Positions 39,219-48,674 of a stretch of 64,000 bases of DNA are shown in pieces. A model generated the notes under the pieces. The model had not been told where the DNA came from. It did no database searches and was given only the letters and a program-made list of their open reading frames with translations. The position numbers and the translations under genes were made by a program. Every line of letters starts with the position of its first letter. Positions within the stretch are counted from its first letter, which is position 1. Source of the DNA: JAGDVO01 sp964590075 [NCBI: uncultured Aquificales bacterium] (GTDB lineage: Bacteria > Thermosulfidibacterota > Thermosulfidibacteria > Thermosulfidibacterales); NCBI GenBank assembly GCA_964590075.1, contig CAZPXS010000001.1:1-64000 (forward strand), read 5' to 3'.

Positions 39219-39690
39219 TGTTATCTAGCTCCTTAAAATCTATCTCTCCCACGTATCTTTTGAGGATAGTATTTGTGTTACCATCTATCACGTAACAGGT
39301 CGGTATGAATCTAACTCCTTGAAAGTCCATTATCATCTGTGGGGTTGCTATTGCGATGGTGAGATTGTTGAAGTTGAATTCTTTCACGGTACTTATTACC
39401 TTTTCCCTGTTATCATCAACACTTACCGCTAGTATCTCGGTATTTTTTGATTGATATTCTTTGGCCTTTTCGTTGAGGATCTTCAAGGCGTCTTTACAGG
39501 TTGGACACCATGTGCCCCAGAAGATTAGAACGAGCTTTTTACCTTTATAATCGGTAAGTCGATGCTCTTTCCCAGTTATATCTGTTACTTCAAAGTAGGG
39601 AGCCTGCTTTAGAGTCTCTTTTTTGCAGCCGTTTAGTACCAGAATTGTGGAGATAAAAAATAGAGTTAATAAAGTCAACCTTTTTGTCAT
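39205..39690 (-). CDS. TlpA/ResA-like thiol-disulfide oxidoreductase lipoprotein
   Basis: Membrane-bound periplasmic thioredoxin, 161 aa. Signal peptide with lipobox VLNGC (Cys22), a short linker, then the AhpC/TSA-like redoxin fold: [36 protein letters not shown] with active site Cys62 and Cys65, and the cis-Pro in FIPTCYVI. This family keeps apocytochrome c haem-site cysteines reduced in system II, which fits ccsA/ccs1 in this window; that role is inference. It overlaps the DciA-like gene by four bases. Confidence 0.88.
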   Translation of the reverse strand: MTKRLTLLTLFFISTILVLNGCKKETLKQAPYFEVTDITGKEHRLTDYKGKKLVLIFWGTWCPTCKDALKILNEKAKEYQSKNTEILAVSVDDNREKVISTVKEFNFNNLTIAIATPQMIMDFQGVRFIPTCYVIDGNTNTILKRYVGEIDFKELDNIISK

Positions 39691-39980
39691 CTCTTCCCCT
39701 CGTAGTAAAAGTATATTCTATCTATATCAAATCCGGATTTTCTTAGAAACTCTATAATCTCATTTTCCCTCAGTTTCAATTCTGAGAGGGGATAATCGTA
39801 ATTTACCGCTACCTTTAACAGATTTCCTCTCACTGTTACAGGCTTTGAGACTGAACCTATTCCGTTTGGTAGTTCCTTCCAAACTTCCCTTAGGGATATG
39901 ATATCAAGACCTTTGTTCAGCTCTTCCTTTTCCTTAAATAGCTTTGCTAAGATATCCTTTATGGAGGTAAGTTCGCTCAT
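39687..39980 (-). CDS. DUF721 / DciA-like protein
   Basis: A 97-aa protein of the DUF721 type, whose characterised member DciA helps load replicative helicase DnaB. The family pattern is visible: a helical start ([21 protein letters not shown]), [54 protein letters not shown], with basic KPVxxxGxLxVxV strands forming a KH-like fold. It is short but complete. It is linked by four-base overlaps to an HNH protein upstream and tlpA downstream. Function in this organism is inferred only from the family. Confidence 0.72.
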   Translation of the reverse strand: MSELTSIKDILAKLFKEKEELNKGLDIISLREVWKELPNGIGSVSKPVTVRGNLLKVAVNYDYPLSELKLRENEIIEFLRKSGFDIDRIYFYYEGKR

Positions 39981-40534
39981 CTTACCGCCATCTCTTTAAG
40001 CATATTCTTCGGGATGTATCTTATCCATGCTTCCCTGGTAAATGGATCCACTATACTCGAGAGTTTAATATACTTGGGGAAGAGAAAGTTGGGTTTTTTG
40101 GGTACTACGTAAACTGGCACCCATATCTCGTCCTTCTTTTTGAAATTACATTCCCTACAGCAGGTTACCAGGTTCTCCCAGGTCCATTTACCACCCTTTG
40201 ATTTGGGAACTATATGATCAATAGTGATTTCGTTATCTTTTAGGGTCTTGCCACAGTATGCGCATCTAAAGTTATCTCTGTAATATATCATCATCCTGGT
40301 TGGTGGCCCTTGGATGATGTTACTTCTTATTGAATTCACCTTTATAACGATCGGTAGTGGCCATTCGAAGGAAGGACTCTTTATGGTTATATAGGGATGG
40401 TATTCTAGGGTTTGACATCTACCAAGGTATTCTAAGGTTATGGCTTTCTGCCACTCTACTATGTCAAAGGGCATATAACCTCTGTTTAGTACAAGACAGT
40501 ATAGATTTTTATTGTTATTTTTTGATTCTTCCAT
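39977..40534 (-). CDS. HNH endonuclease family protein
   Basis: A 185-aa protein with an N-terminal domain found in a widespread HNH family ([30 protein letters not shown]) and an HNH nuclease domain with structural zinc cysteines Cys91/Cys94 and Cys126/Cys129, catalytic Asp106-His107 ([13 protein letters not shown]) and Asn121. No toxin, restriction or phage gene accompanies it, and its cellular role is unknown. It has no ribosome-binding site; a perfect -10 box ends about ten bases before the ATG, so its message is nearly leaderless. An inverted repeat covers its -35 region. Confidence 0.85.
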   Translation of the reverse strand: MEESKNNNKNLYCLVLNRGYMPFDIVEWQKAITLEYLGRCQTLEYHPYITIKSPSFEWPLPIVIKVNSIRSNIIQGPPTRMMIYYRDNFRCAYCGKTLKDNEITIDHIVPKSKGGKWTWENLVTCCRECNFKKKDEIWVPVYVVPKKPNFLFPKYIKLSSIVDPFTREAWIRYIPKNMLKEMAVR

Positions 40535-40543
40535 GGTAGTAGT

Positions 40544-40572
40544 ATTATAAAATATTTCCGCAAAGTTTTAAA
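40544..40572 (-). promoter_or_regulatory. Promoter of the HNH-DciA-tlpA operon
   Basis: On the minus strand TTTAAA (40572-40567), a 17-base spacer and a perfect TATAAT (40549-40544). Transcription would begin near 40537, three bases from the start codon. Confidence 0.6.
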
Positions 40573-40581
40573 TACCTTTGC
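40560..40581. promoter_or_regulatory. Inverted repeat over the HNH promoter (possible operator)
   Basis: GCAAAG at 40560-40565 and CTTTGC at 40576-40581 form perfect six-base arms separated by ten bases. The repeat is centred on the -35 region of the HNH promoter, where a repressor dimer would block polymerase. Confidence 0.4.
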
Positions 40582-40637
40582 TGAGCAAATTGAAAAATGC
40601 CGAGTATGATTCATTGTGAAAAGTGGTTTTTTCTCTA

Positions 40638-40666
40638 TTGACAAGACTATAGTGGGGTGCTAAAAG
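40638..40666 (+). promoter_or_regulatory. Promoter of the nuo operon
   Basis: Perfect TTGACA at 40638-40643, 17 bases, and TAAAAG at 40661-40666 preceded by TGC, an extended -10. The leader to nuoA is about 25 bases and contains GAGAGG. Confidence 0.65.
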
Positions 40667-40696
40667 GGAATAAAACCTTTCCGCGAGAGGTTAGGT

Positions 40697-41053
40697 ATGC
40701 AGGACGCCTATTGGCCTTTGATTATCGTGGCTCTTCTAGCTTTTGGTTTTGGTGTGGGTACCATAGTGATGTCTAAGATATTTGGCCCTAAGAAACCCGA
40801 TCCTTCAAAGCTTTCACCCTATGAATGTGGAGTTGAACCTGTCGGTGATGCTAGGAAGCCTTTCTTTATCCATTACTATATGATAGCCCTTTTGTTTCTA
40901 GTCTTTGACATAGAGGTGATCTTCCTTTATCCCTGGGCTTTAAAATTTAAGAGTATGGGCAGTTTTGGTTTTTGGGAAATGGCGGTATTTATAGTTATAT
41001 TTCTTGGGATTTTCCTATACGTTTATGTTAAAGGAGTGCTGGAATGGGAGTGA
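40697..41053 (+). CDS. nuoA: NADH-quinone oxidoreductase subunit A
   Basis: Small membrane subunit of complex I at the junction of the peripheral and membrane arms. It has 118 aa, three membrane helices (about 5-27, 58-80, 87-110) and the conserved loop [44 protein letters not shown]. First gene of the nuo operon; its last ten bases overlap nuoB. Confidence 0.97.
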   Translation: MQDAYWPLIIVALLAFGFGVGTIVMSKIFGPKKPDPSKLSPYECGVEPVGDARKPFFIHYYMIALLFLVFDIEVIFLYPWALKFKSMGSFGFWEMAVFIVIFLGIFLYVYVKGVLEWE

Positions 41054-41595
41054 GAAAACCAGTTGATGGCGTACTTATTGAAGTTCCCAAGAGGGAGATA
41101 GTTGAGGAAATAACGGAGGAGGAGCTCGCGGCTATATCGGGCAATGTTCTTGTTACTACACTTAACAAAGCTGTTAACTGGGCGCGTAAATGGTCCATAT
41201 GGCCCTGTACCTTTGGTTTGGCCTGTTGTGCTATAGAGATGATGGCTACAGCCGCCAGTCACTACGATATGGCGAGATTTGGAGCAGAAGTTTTCAGAGC
41301 TTCGCCAAGGCAGGCGGATCTTATGATAGTCGCGGGTACAGTTACAAAGAAGATGGCTCCTATAGTCAAAAAGGTTTATGAGCAGATGCCCGAACCTAAG
41401 TGGGTGATAGCGATGGGTGTCTGTGCTGTAGGTGGTGGCATATACGATTCCTATGCCGTTGTACAGGGTGTGGATCAGTTTTTACCGGTAGATATCTATA
41501 TACCTGGATGTCCACCGAGACCTGAGGCGCTTCTACAGGCCATTCTTATGCTCCAGAAGAAGATAGAAAAAGAGGGTATAAAGAACAAATTTTAG
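41044..41595 (+). CDS. nuoB: NADH-quinone oxidoreductase subunit B
   Basis: Carries the terminal [4Fe-4S] cluster N2 that passes electrons to quinone. The 183 aa have the four ligands in [19 protein letters not shown] and [12 protein letters not shown]. The N-terminal 40 residues are longer and more acidic than in E. coli. It follows nuoA with a ten-base overlap; nuoCD begins 12 bases later. Confidence 0.97.
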   Translation: MGVRKPVDGVLIEVPKREIVEEITEEELAAISGNVLVTTLNKAVNWARKWSIWPCTFGLACCAIEMMATAASHYDMARFGAEVFRASPRQADLMIVAGTVTKKMAPIVKKVYEQMPEPKWVIAMGVCAVGGGIYDSYAVVQGVDQFLPVDIYIPGCPPRPEALLQAILMLQKKIEKEGIKNKF

Positions 41596-41607
41596 GGGTG
41601 AAGAAGA

Positions 41608-43275
41608 ATGAGCGTTTTGGAATCGTTGAAAGCTAAGTTCCAGGAAGTGGTTGGGGAGATTGTAGAGTTTAGGGGTGAACAGACTATTTATGTTTCGAAG
41701 GATAAATTGAGGGATATCTGTCTATGGTTGAGGGATGTTAAAGGCTTTGATTTTCTGGTTGATCTATGTGGTGTCGATAGGGGGGTGGATAAGAGTGATA
41801 GATTCGAGGTTGTATATCTCGTAAGGAACATGGATACCAGGGAACAGTTGAGGTTGAAGGTAAAACTTAAAGAAGGTGAGAAGGTAGATACGGTTTGTGA
41901 TATCTGGCCTACGGCTAATTGGCATGAGAGAGAAGTTTACGATATGTTCGGGATAGAGTTTGAGGGTCACCCCAATCTCGAAAGACTCTATCTACCGGAT
42001 GATTTTGATGGTTTCCCCTTGAGGAAGGACTATCCCCTAAGGGGTGATACAGGCAAGGTAATGTACGAAGGAGGAGCAAAGACAAAGTATAAACCGAAGA
42101 GGACGGATACCACCATACTCAATATGGGGCCACAGCATCCATCTACCCATGGTGTTTTGAGGGTGATACTGGAGCTTGAGGGTGAGACGATAGTTGATGC
42201 CTATCCTATTGTCGGTTATCTCCATAGAGGTACGGAAAAGCTAGCTGAGAATAAAACTTATTTTCAGGTTCTACCTCTTACCGATAGATTGGATTATCTC
42301 GCTCCACCATCCAATAATCTAGCCTATATCCTCGCAGTTGAGAAACTACTTGGGATAGAGCCTCCCCCGAGGGCTAAATACATAAGGGTTATAATGACTG
42401 AACTTGCGAGGATAGCATCTCATCTAATATGGCTTGGTACTCACGCTATGGATATAGGTGCCGCAACCGTCTTCCTTTACACCTTCAGAGAGAGGGAGTA
42501 TATCTATGAGCTTTGGGAGATGGTAGCAGGTGCGAGATTCCATCAGAGTTACTTTAGGATAGGAGGGGTTAAGGAGGATCTGCCGGAAGAGTTTATACCC
42601 GCTCTTAAAAAGTTCATAGATGAATTCCCACAGAAGATAGACGAGTACGAAGGTCTCTTAACCAATAATAAGATATGGAGAGTGAGAACAGAGGGGGTGG
42701 CGGTTTTATCAAAGGAAGATGCTATAAGGTATGGCGTTACCGGTCCTGTACTTAGAGGATCGGGTGTGAAGTGGGATCTACGTAAGGCTTATCCTTACTC
42801 TGGCTATGATGAGTTTAAATTTGAGATTCCCGTCGGTGAAAATGGTGATACCTTCTCGAGGTATCTGGTTAGATTGGAGGAGATGAGACAGAGTAGAGAG
42901 ATACTCAAACAGGCTGTGGAAAAGCTACCCGATGGACCTATAAAGTTTGAACCTGGCAAATACAGTTTCCCGGATCCAGAGGAGGTAAAGGGTAGTAGAG
43001 CGAATATAGAGGCGCTGATACACCAGTTCAAGCAGGTTATAGAGGGAGTAAAGCCGCCGGTTGGTGAGGTATACCAGGCTGTTGAAGCTCCAAAGGGAGA
43101 GCTTGGTTTCTATATTATCAGCGATGGAAGTGAAAAGCCTTATAGGATGAGGATTAGATCGCCATCTCTAATAAATCTACAGGCCCTGCCAATTCTAGTG
43201 AGAGGGCACAAAGTTGCCGATGTTGTAACGGCGATTGGTAGTATAGATATAGTGCTTGGAGAGGTGGATAAGTGA
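41608..43275 (+). CDS. nuoCD: NADH-quinone oxidoreductase fused subunits C/D
   Basis: Fusion of the 30-kDa (C) and 49-kDa (D) subunits, 555 aa. NuoC covers about 1-150 (ERFEVVYLV-type DRFEVVYLVRNMDT, WPTANWHEREVYDMFGIEFEGHPNLERLYLPDDF) and NuoD about 165-555 (LNMGPQHPSTHGVLRVILELEGE, GYLHRGTEKLAENKTYFQ, ending in VLGEVDK). NuoD forms the quinone pocket together with NuoB. The C-D fusion is also known from E. coli and relatives; here the linker (KVMYEGGAKTKYKPKRTDT) is short. Confidence 0.97.
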   Translation: MSVLESLKAKFQEVVGEIVEFRGEQTIYVSKDKLRDICLWLRDVKGFDFLVDLCGVDRGVDKSDRFEVVYLVRNMDTREQLRLKVKLKEGEKVDTVCDIWPTANWHEREVYDMFGIEFEGHPNLERLYLPDDFDGFPLRKDYPLRGDTGKVMYEGGAKTKYKPKRTDTTILNMGPQHPSTHGVLRVILELEGETIVDAYPIVGYLHRGTEKLAENKTYFQVLPLTDRLDYLAPPSNNLAYILAVEKLLGIEPPPRAKYIRVIMTELARIASHLIWLGTHAMDIGAATVFLYTFREREYIYELWEMVAGARFHQSYFRIGGVKEDLPEEFIPALKKFIDEFPQKIDEYEGLLTNNKIWRVRTEGVAVLSKEDAIRYGVTGPVLRGSGVKWDLRKAYPYSGYDEFKFEIPVGENGDTFSRYLVRLEEMRQSREILKQAVEKLPDGPIKFEPGKYSFPDPEEVKGSRANIEALIHQFKQVIEGVKPPVGEVYQAVEAPKGELGFYIISDGSEKPYRMRIRSPSLINLQALPILVRGHKVADVVTAIGSIDIVLGEVDK

Positions 43276-43757
43276 TGGTGGTGGATAGATCCTTTGTAAG
43301 TGAAAGTACCTGGCGGAAGATCGAGGATCTTATGACGCGCTACCCTGATAAGAGAAGTGCTTTACTACAGGTTCTCCACGCGGTACAGGATGAGAAGGGT
43401 TATCTAAACTTTGATGCTATAAAGTGGATAGCATCACTCTTTAGACTTCCTCCGGCGGAAGTATATTCTGTTGCTAGTTTTTATACGATGTATAATCTAA
43501 AGCCCGTTGGTAAATACCTGATTCAGGTTTGTACTAATATATCCTGTAACATAAACGGTGCGGATGAGATAGTCAAATTCATAGAAAATAAGCTTGGTAT
43601 AAGGGTTGGAGAAACTACGCCGGATGGTAAGTTCACACTTATAACCGTTGAATGCTTGGGTTCCTGTGGGAAGGCTCCTGCTATGATGATAAACAAGGAC
43701 TACTACGAGGAACTAACACCGGAAAAGGTGGAAAGAATATTAGATAGCCTAAAGTGA
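43275..43757 (+). CDS. nuoE: NADH-quinone oxidoreductase subunit E
   Basis: 24-kDa-type subunit with [2Fe-2S] cluster N1a, 160 aa. Cluster ligands lie in QVCTNISCNINGA and VECLGSCGKAPAM. ATG 43275 overlaps the nuoCD stop as TGATG; a GTG one codon earlier is less likely. Its presence with NuoF and NuoG shows an NADH-oxidising input module, unlike the ferredoxin- or F420-type short complexes. Confidence 0.96.
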   Translation: MVVDRSFVSESTWRKIEDLMTRYPDKRSALLQVLHAVQDEKGYLNFDAIKWIASLFRLPPAEVYSVASFYTMYNLKPVGKYLIQVCTNISCNINGADEIVKFIENKLGIRVGETTPDGKFTLITVECLGSCGKAPAMMINKDYYEELTPEKVERILDSLK

Positions 43758-43765
43758 GGTGTTTT

Positions 43766-45031
43766 ATGTGTGAGTACAGGTTGCTTTTGGCTAACGTTGA
43801 TAAACCGGACTCCCATAGGCTTGAGGTTTTCAGGAAAAGCGGCGGATACGAAAGGTTGAGAAAGGCTCTTTTCGAGATGAAACCTGAGGAGGTTGTGGAG
43901 GAGGTAAAGAAATCGGGTTTGAGGGGTAGGGGTGGAGCAGGATTCCCTACAGGTGTGAAGTGGAGCTTTGTTCCTAAAACCGATTTGCCTAAGTATCTTA
44001 TATGTAACGCTGACGAGGGAGAGCCGGGTACCTTTAAGGATAGAGTCATAATAGAGAAGGATCCCCATCTTCTACTTGAGGGGATCGCAATAAGTGCCTA
44101 TGCCATAGGTGCGCATGAGGCTTTTATATACATAAGGGGAGAGTATGAGTACGGTGCCAGAATCTTAGAGGAGGCTATCAGAGAGGCCGAAAGTGCTGGA
44201 ATCTTAGGTGATAACGCATGTGGTTCTGGTTATAGGATAAAGATAGTTGTTCATAGAGGTGCCGGAGCTTACGTTTGCGGTGAGGAGACCGCTCTTATAA
44301 ACTCTCTTGAGGGTAGAAGGGGACATCCGAGGTTGAGGCCGCCTTTCCCGGCATCAAAGGGATTGTACCAATACCCGACCATAGTCAATAACGTTGAAAC
44401 TCTCGCATCGGTACCGTTTATAATTGAAAGGGGTGGAGATTGGTACGCTTCCTTGGGAACGGAAAAGAGTAAGGGAACTAAGCTTTTCTCTATAAGTGGA
44501 CATATAAAGAGGCCCGGTGTTTACGAGTTGATCCTCGGTACTCCCTTTGATGTTCTTCTTAACGATCTCGCAGGTGGTATTAGGGATGGTCATAAGTTGA
44601 AGGCGGTTATACCTGGTGGTTCCTCAACTCCTATGCTTACCGCGGAAGAGGTGGAAGGACTTACACTTGATTATGAGGCGATTCAGGCAAGGGGTTCACA
44701 GCTTGGCTCTGGAGCGGTGATAGTTATGGATGATACTACCAGTATAGTTAAGGTTGTGTGGAGGTTGGCGAAATTCTATGCCCATGAATCCTGTGGACAG
44801 TGTACTCCCTGTAGGGAAGGTACGAGATGGATGGTGCAGATCTTGGATAGGATAGTTAAAGGTCAGGGTAGGATGGAGGATCTGGATATTCTCCTCGATA
44901 TGGAGAACATAATGGCTGGTAATTGTCTATGTCCGTTGGGAGATGCAGCCCTTGGTCCACTTGTAAGTGGTATCAAAAAGTTTAGGGATGAGTTCGTAGC
45001 TCAAATAAAAAGCGGAATATGCTTAGTTTAG
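43766..45031 (+). CDS. nuoF: NADH-quinone oxidoreductase subunit F
   Basis: 51-kDa subunit that binds NADH, FMN and the [4Fe-4S] cluster N3. From ATG 43766 (GTGAGG six bases upstream) it is 421 aa. Visible are the nucleotide loop GLRGRGGAGFPTGVKW, the FMN site NADEGEPGTFKDR, GAGAYVCGEETALINSLEG and the cluster motif SCGQCTPCREG with the fourth Cys in GNCLCPLGD. A GTG at 43754 is part of the ribosome site rather than the start. Confidence 0.97.
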   Translation: MCEYRLLLANVDKPDSHRLEVFRKSGGYERLRKALFEMKPEEVVEEVKKSGLRGRGGAGFPTGVKWSFVPKTDLPKYLICNADEGEPGTFKDRVIIEKDPHLLLEGIAISAYAIGAHEAFIYIRGEYEYGARILEEAIREAESAGILGDNACGSGYRIKIVVHRGAGAYVCGEETALINSLEGRRGHPRLRPPFPASKGLYQYPTIVNNVETLASVPFIIERGGDWYASLGTEKSKGTKLFSISGHIKRPGVYELILGTPFDVLLNDLAGGIRDGHKLKAVIPGGSSTPMLTAEEVEGLTLDYEAIQARGSQLGSGAVIVMDDTTSIVKVVWRLAKFYAHESCGQCTPCREGTRWMVQILDRIVKGQGRMEDLDILLDMENIMAGNCLCPLGDAALGPLVSGIKKFRDEFVAQIKSGICLV

Positions 45032-45038
45032 GGGGTAA

Positions 45039-47258
45039 ATGTTTGCCATGGCTAGGATAACTATAGATGGAATAGTGGTTGAAGTGAAGGATGATGCTAC
45101 TATACTCGAGGCTGCAAGAAAGGCAGGGGTAGATATACCTTACTTCTGTTACCATCCCTATCTTAAACCTGCTGGACTATGCAGGATGTGTCTCGTGGAA
45201 GTTGAGGGTATGCCGAAGTTGACTCCGGCCTGTGTTACACAGGTTAGGGATGGGATGGTTGTTAAGACGGATACGCAGAGAGTTAAGAAGGCAAGGGAAG
45301 GTATAATAGAGTTTCAGCTACTACACCATCCCCTTGATTGCCCTTACTGTGATCAGGCTGGGGAATGTATGCTACAGGATATCACCTATAGGTACGGTAA
45401 AGCCACGAGTAGGTTTGCTGAAGAGAAAGAACTATTTCCTACCAAGTTCTACGGGCCTTTTATAGCCCATGAGCAGTCGAGATGTATACTTTGTAAGCGT
45501 TGTGTGAGATTTACCCATGAGTATATGGCGGGTACCGATTGGAACGTTTATTTTAGAGCTGCCCATTCCTTAATCGGAACCTACGAAAGGGAAAGTATAG
45601 CGGATTATTTCACCTGTAATCTGATAGAGATATGTCCTGTAGGTGCTATTACATCAAGACTTTATAGATATAAAGTTAGGTATTGGACCTTAAGCTGGGG
45701 TAGAGGTGTATGTAGGGAATGTTCCCTCTTCTGTAGTATGGACTATGGTATTAGAGACAATAAGGTTTATAGAGCTAAACATAATGTTAATACGCCTGGC
45801 CCGTGGGTGTGTGATAAGGGTTACTTTGGTTTCGAGGCTCTTAATAGCCCACAGAGGATTAAGTTTGCCCTTGAAAGAAGGGATAGTAAGCTTACTAATG
45901 TTGGTGCGGAAAAAGTGGTGGGAGCTATCGCTGATAGGTTGAGTAAATATAAACCTGCCGAAGTAGCTTTTATTCTACCTTCTGGGCTTTCAATAGAGGA
46001 TGCCTATAGCGTAAGAAGATTTATGGATGTAAAGGGTATAGAAATAGCCGAGTATAGGGTTAACGGAGAGGATTATCTACCGATCGGCGGTAATATATCG
46101 TCTCTCGATGAAATATCATCGGCTAAAAATATACTGGTTCTTTCCGGTGATATTTCAAATAGCCATCCTGTAGTTACCCTTTCTATATGCGAAGCTTTGG
46201 CTAAGGGTGCAAGGGTTGCCGTTTTGAGTAGCTGGGATTCTTATCTTTCAAGAAGAGCTGTAGATTTTGTTAATATTGCCCCTTCCCTTGAGGATAGGGG
46301 AATATGGTCGCTTATCACTGGAGTCTTTGACGAGTCTAACGGCCTAAGTAGAGAGGATTATGATAGATTACGCGGTTTACTTAACGAAAAGCCTGTTATA
46401 CTAGTTGGCCCGAGAGCATCCCTTGATGTTAGGGCTTTGGTTGCCGATTACGCTAAGAGGAACGATCTTAAGTATCTAATTCTTGATAGAAACTCTTCTA
46501 GTTACGTAGCCCACACCTATGGTTTATATAACAAAGGTATCTTCGATCTTCTAAATAGGGTTAAGGATGGTAGAATAAAAGCTCTATTCGTTATAGGTGT
46601 TGATCTATTTAAAGAAGTTCCCGATGGTAAACTCGTTAGAGATGCTCTTGGCGCGGTAGATTTTATGGTTTACATGGGATTGTTCTTTAACGAAACTAGT
46701 AAGTATGCCGATTATTTCCTACCGTTGACGGATCTCATAGAGGAGGGTGGTCACTTTGTTAACATCTTTGGTAGTGTGGTGAAAGCTAATAGGGTTCTTG
46801 AGCGTGAACATGAGGAGAGATCGATAAGGGAGTGGTTGGCGGAGATAGCAACAAGAACGGGTGTTAAGATAGATACCGAAGTTAAGGAGTTTGTGGTTAA
46901 ATACGCATCCTATGGATCCTTCGGTGAACCCAAAACACTCGAGGTAAGGGTTGACTTTGAGGTTCTCTTTGAGGTTCCTTTCTACAGAAACTTTAGGTAT
47001 GGAGAAGGAAAGTCAAAGTTACTTGAGGCAAGTCCGGAACCTAACTTATACATCTCCCTTGATGATGCAAGAAGATACGGTGTTGATAACGGTGATAGTT
47101 TAAAGCTGGAGCTAGAGGGTAAAGTTTTTGAGTATAGGGTTACGGTGGTCGATAGCCTTAGAAGTGGTGTGTTAGTTGCGGATACAGGATTCGAAGGGTT
47201 CCCGGTTAATGATGTTTTAGACGGTTCCTGGGTAAAAGGAGCGATAATCAAAAAGTAA
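45039..47258 (+). CDS. nuoG: NADH-quinone oxidoreductase subunit G
   Basis: Largest subunit of the electron-input arm, 739 aa. The N-terminal ferredoxin domain (ligands in PYFCYHPYLKPAGLCRMC and PACVTQ) is followed by the His/Cys3 cluster (LHHPLDCPYCDQAGEC), a 2x[4Fe-4S] segment (SRCILCKRCVRF, IEICPVGAI), an extra Cys set like cluster N7 (GVCRECSLFCSMDYG, PWVCDKG), then the molybdopterin-oxidoreductase-like domain (about 225-650), which no longer binds molybdenum in complex I, and a C-terminal small domain. Start is ATG 45039 or 45048; the first is nearer GGGGG. Confidence 0.95.
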   Translation: MFAMARITIDGIVVEVKDDATILEAARKAGVDIPYFCYHPYLKPAGLCRMCLVEVEGMPKLTPACVTQVRDGMVVKTDTQRVKKAREGIIEFQLLHHPLDCPYCDQAGECMLQDITYRYGKATSRFAEEKELFPTKFYGPFIAHEQSRCILCKRCVRFTHEYMAGTDWNVYFRAAHSLIGTYERESIADYFTCNLIEICPVGAITSRLYRYKVRYWTLSWGRGVCRECSLFCSMDYGIRDNKVYRAKHNVNTPGPWVCDKGYFGFEALNSPQRIKFALERRDSKLTNVGAEKVVGAIADRLSKYKPAEVAFILPSGLSIEDAYSVRRFMDVKGIEIAEYRVNGEDYLPIGGNISSLDEISSAKNILVLSGDISNSHPVVTLSICEALAKGARVAVLSSWDSYLSRRAVDFVNIAPSLEDRGIWSLITGVFDESNGLSREDYDRLRGLLNEKPVILVGPRASLDVRALVADYAKRNDLKYLILDRNSSSYVAHTYGLYNKGIFDLLNRVKDGRIKALFVIGVDLFKEVPDGKLVRDALGAVDFMVYMGLFFNETSKYADYFLPLTDLIEEGGHFVNIFGSVVKANRVLEREHEERSIREWLAEIATRTGVKIDTEVKEFVVKYASYGSFGEPKTLEVRVDFEVLFEVPFYRNFRYGEGKSKLLEASPEPNLYISLDDARRYGVDNGDSLKLELEGKVFEYRVTVVDSLRSGVLVADTGFEGFPVNDVLDGSWVKGAIIKK

Positions 47259-47271
47259 AGGAGTAGAGGTT

Positions 47272-48243
47272 ATGCTTGAGGCTATAGTAATCACGGTTAT
47301 CAAGGTTATAGTTTTCTTTGCTGTTTTGATGGTTTTTGTGGCCTATGGTACCTATGCTGAGAGAAAGGTTGCGGGTGGTATACAGGACAGGATGGGTCCT
47401 CTACACTGTGGTCCCTTTGGTTTACTTCAGCCCTTAGCTGATGGTTTGAAACTCTTCTTCAAGGAAGATATTACCGTCGAAAAGTCCGATCGTGTAACCT
47501 ATTACCTCGCTCCTATTTTAGCGGTTGTTCCTGCCATTTTGGTTCTTGCCGTTATTCCGGTTGATGAAAATTTGATGATTACGGATCTGAACATAGCAGT
47601 ATTATACTTTTTAGCTGTTTCATCCTTGAGTGTTTATGCTATTATGCTGGGTGGTTGGGCTGGAAATTCCAAGTATCCTTTACTCGGTGGTTTGAGAAGT
47701 GCCAGTCAGTTTATCTCCTATGAGTTGGTTTTGGGTTTATCGATAGTATGTGTGGCCATGTTGGTAGGCTCCTTTAGTTTGAGGGATATAGTCCAGTATC
47801 AGAAGGATATGTGGATGATTTTTAAACAACCGGTTGCCTTTATATGCTATCTAATCGCTGCTATTGCTGAACTTAATAGAGCACCTTTTGATCTACCCGA
47901 GGCGGAAAGTGAGTTGGTCGGTGGTTACCATACCGAGTATAGTAGTATGAAGTTTGCCATGTTCTTCCTGGGAGAGTATGCCAATATGGTTGTGTCTTCT
48001 GCGATTGCCACGTGCCTATTTTTAGGTGGATGGTACTCTCCCTTTGGGATATTACCATTTATTCCCGGGTTCATATGGTTTCTTATAAAGACCTTTTTAC
48101 TCTTCTTCTTCATGCTATGGATAAGATGGACCTATCCTAGGGTTAGGTTTGATCAGTTGATGTATATGAGCTGGAAGGTTCTCATGCCTGTTGTTTTGAT
48201 AAACATACTGGTTACCGGATTCATAGTCACGATAGGGAGGTAG
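47272..48243 (+). CDS. nuoH: NADH-quinone oxidoreductase subunit H
   Basis: Membrane subunit that forms the quinone channel, 323 aa, about eight helices. Diagnostic segments are YAERKVAGGIQDRMGPLHCGPFGLLQPLADGLKLFFKED and AELNRAPFDLPEAESELVGGYHTEYSSMKFAMFFLGEYANM. Normal length. nuoI starts two bases after its stop. Confidence 0.97.
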   Translation: MLEAIVITVIKVIVFFAVLMVFVAYGTYAERKVAGGIQDRMGPLHCGPFGLLQPLADGLKLFFKEDITVEKSDRVTYYLAPILAVVPAILVLAVIPVDENLMITDLNIAVLYFLAVSSLSVYAIMLGGWAGNSKYPLLGGLRSASQFISYELVLGLSIVCVAMLVGSFSLRDIVQYQKDMWMIFKQPVAFICYLIAAIAELNRAPFDLPEAESELVGGYHTEYSSMKFAMFFLGEYANMVVSSAIATCLFLGGWYSPFGILPFIPGFIWFLIKTFLLFFFMLWIRWTYPRVRFDQLMYMSWKVLMPVVLINILVTGFIVTIGR

Positions 48244-48245
48244 GT

Positions 48246-48662
48246 ATGGTTTGGCCTTTGATTAAGGGTTTGTCTATAACGATAAGACACCTCTTCGGGC
48301 CCAAGGTTACGATAAAGTATCCCTTTGAAAAGAGAAAGGTTTATCCAAGGTGGAGGGGTAAACACGTACTTAAGTTGGGTGAGGATGGTAGGGAAAGATG
48401 CTGTTACTGTGGTTTGTGTGAGGCTGTTTGTCCTGCTAACGCCATAAAGATATACGGTATGGAGGATCCTACCTTTGAAAGATCCGATGTTGGTAAAATT
48501 GCTGAGATATACGAGATAGATTACAGGAGATGTATCTTCTGTGGTTACTGTCAGGAGGCCTGTCCGAGGGATGCTATAGTTTTAACTACCGAGTATGAGT
48601 TAGCGGTCGATTCCCGCAAGAGGCTATTGAGAGATAAAGAGGATTTAACAGAGAAACGTTAG
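48246..48662 (+). CDS. nuoI: NADH-quinone oxidoreductase subunit I
   Basis: Electron-transfer subunit with two [4Fe-4S] clusters (N6a, N6b), 138 aa. Both ferredoxin motifs are intact: CCYCGLCEAVCPANAI and CIFCGYCQEACPRDAI. The N-terminus (VWPLIKGLSITIRHLFGPKVTIKYPFEK) is the usual membrane-contact helix. Confidence 0.97.
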   Translation: MVWPLIKGLSITIRHLFGPKVTIKYPFEKRKVYPRWRGKHVLKLGEDGRERCCYCGLCEAVCPANAIKIYGMEDPTFERSDVGKIAEIYEIDYRRCIFCGYCQEACPRDAIVLTTEYELAVDSRKRLLRDKEDLTEKR

Positions 48663-48674
48663 AGGGGAGAGGAA

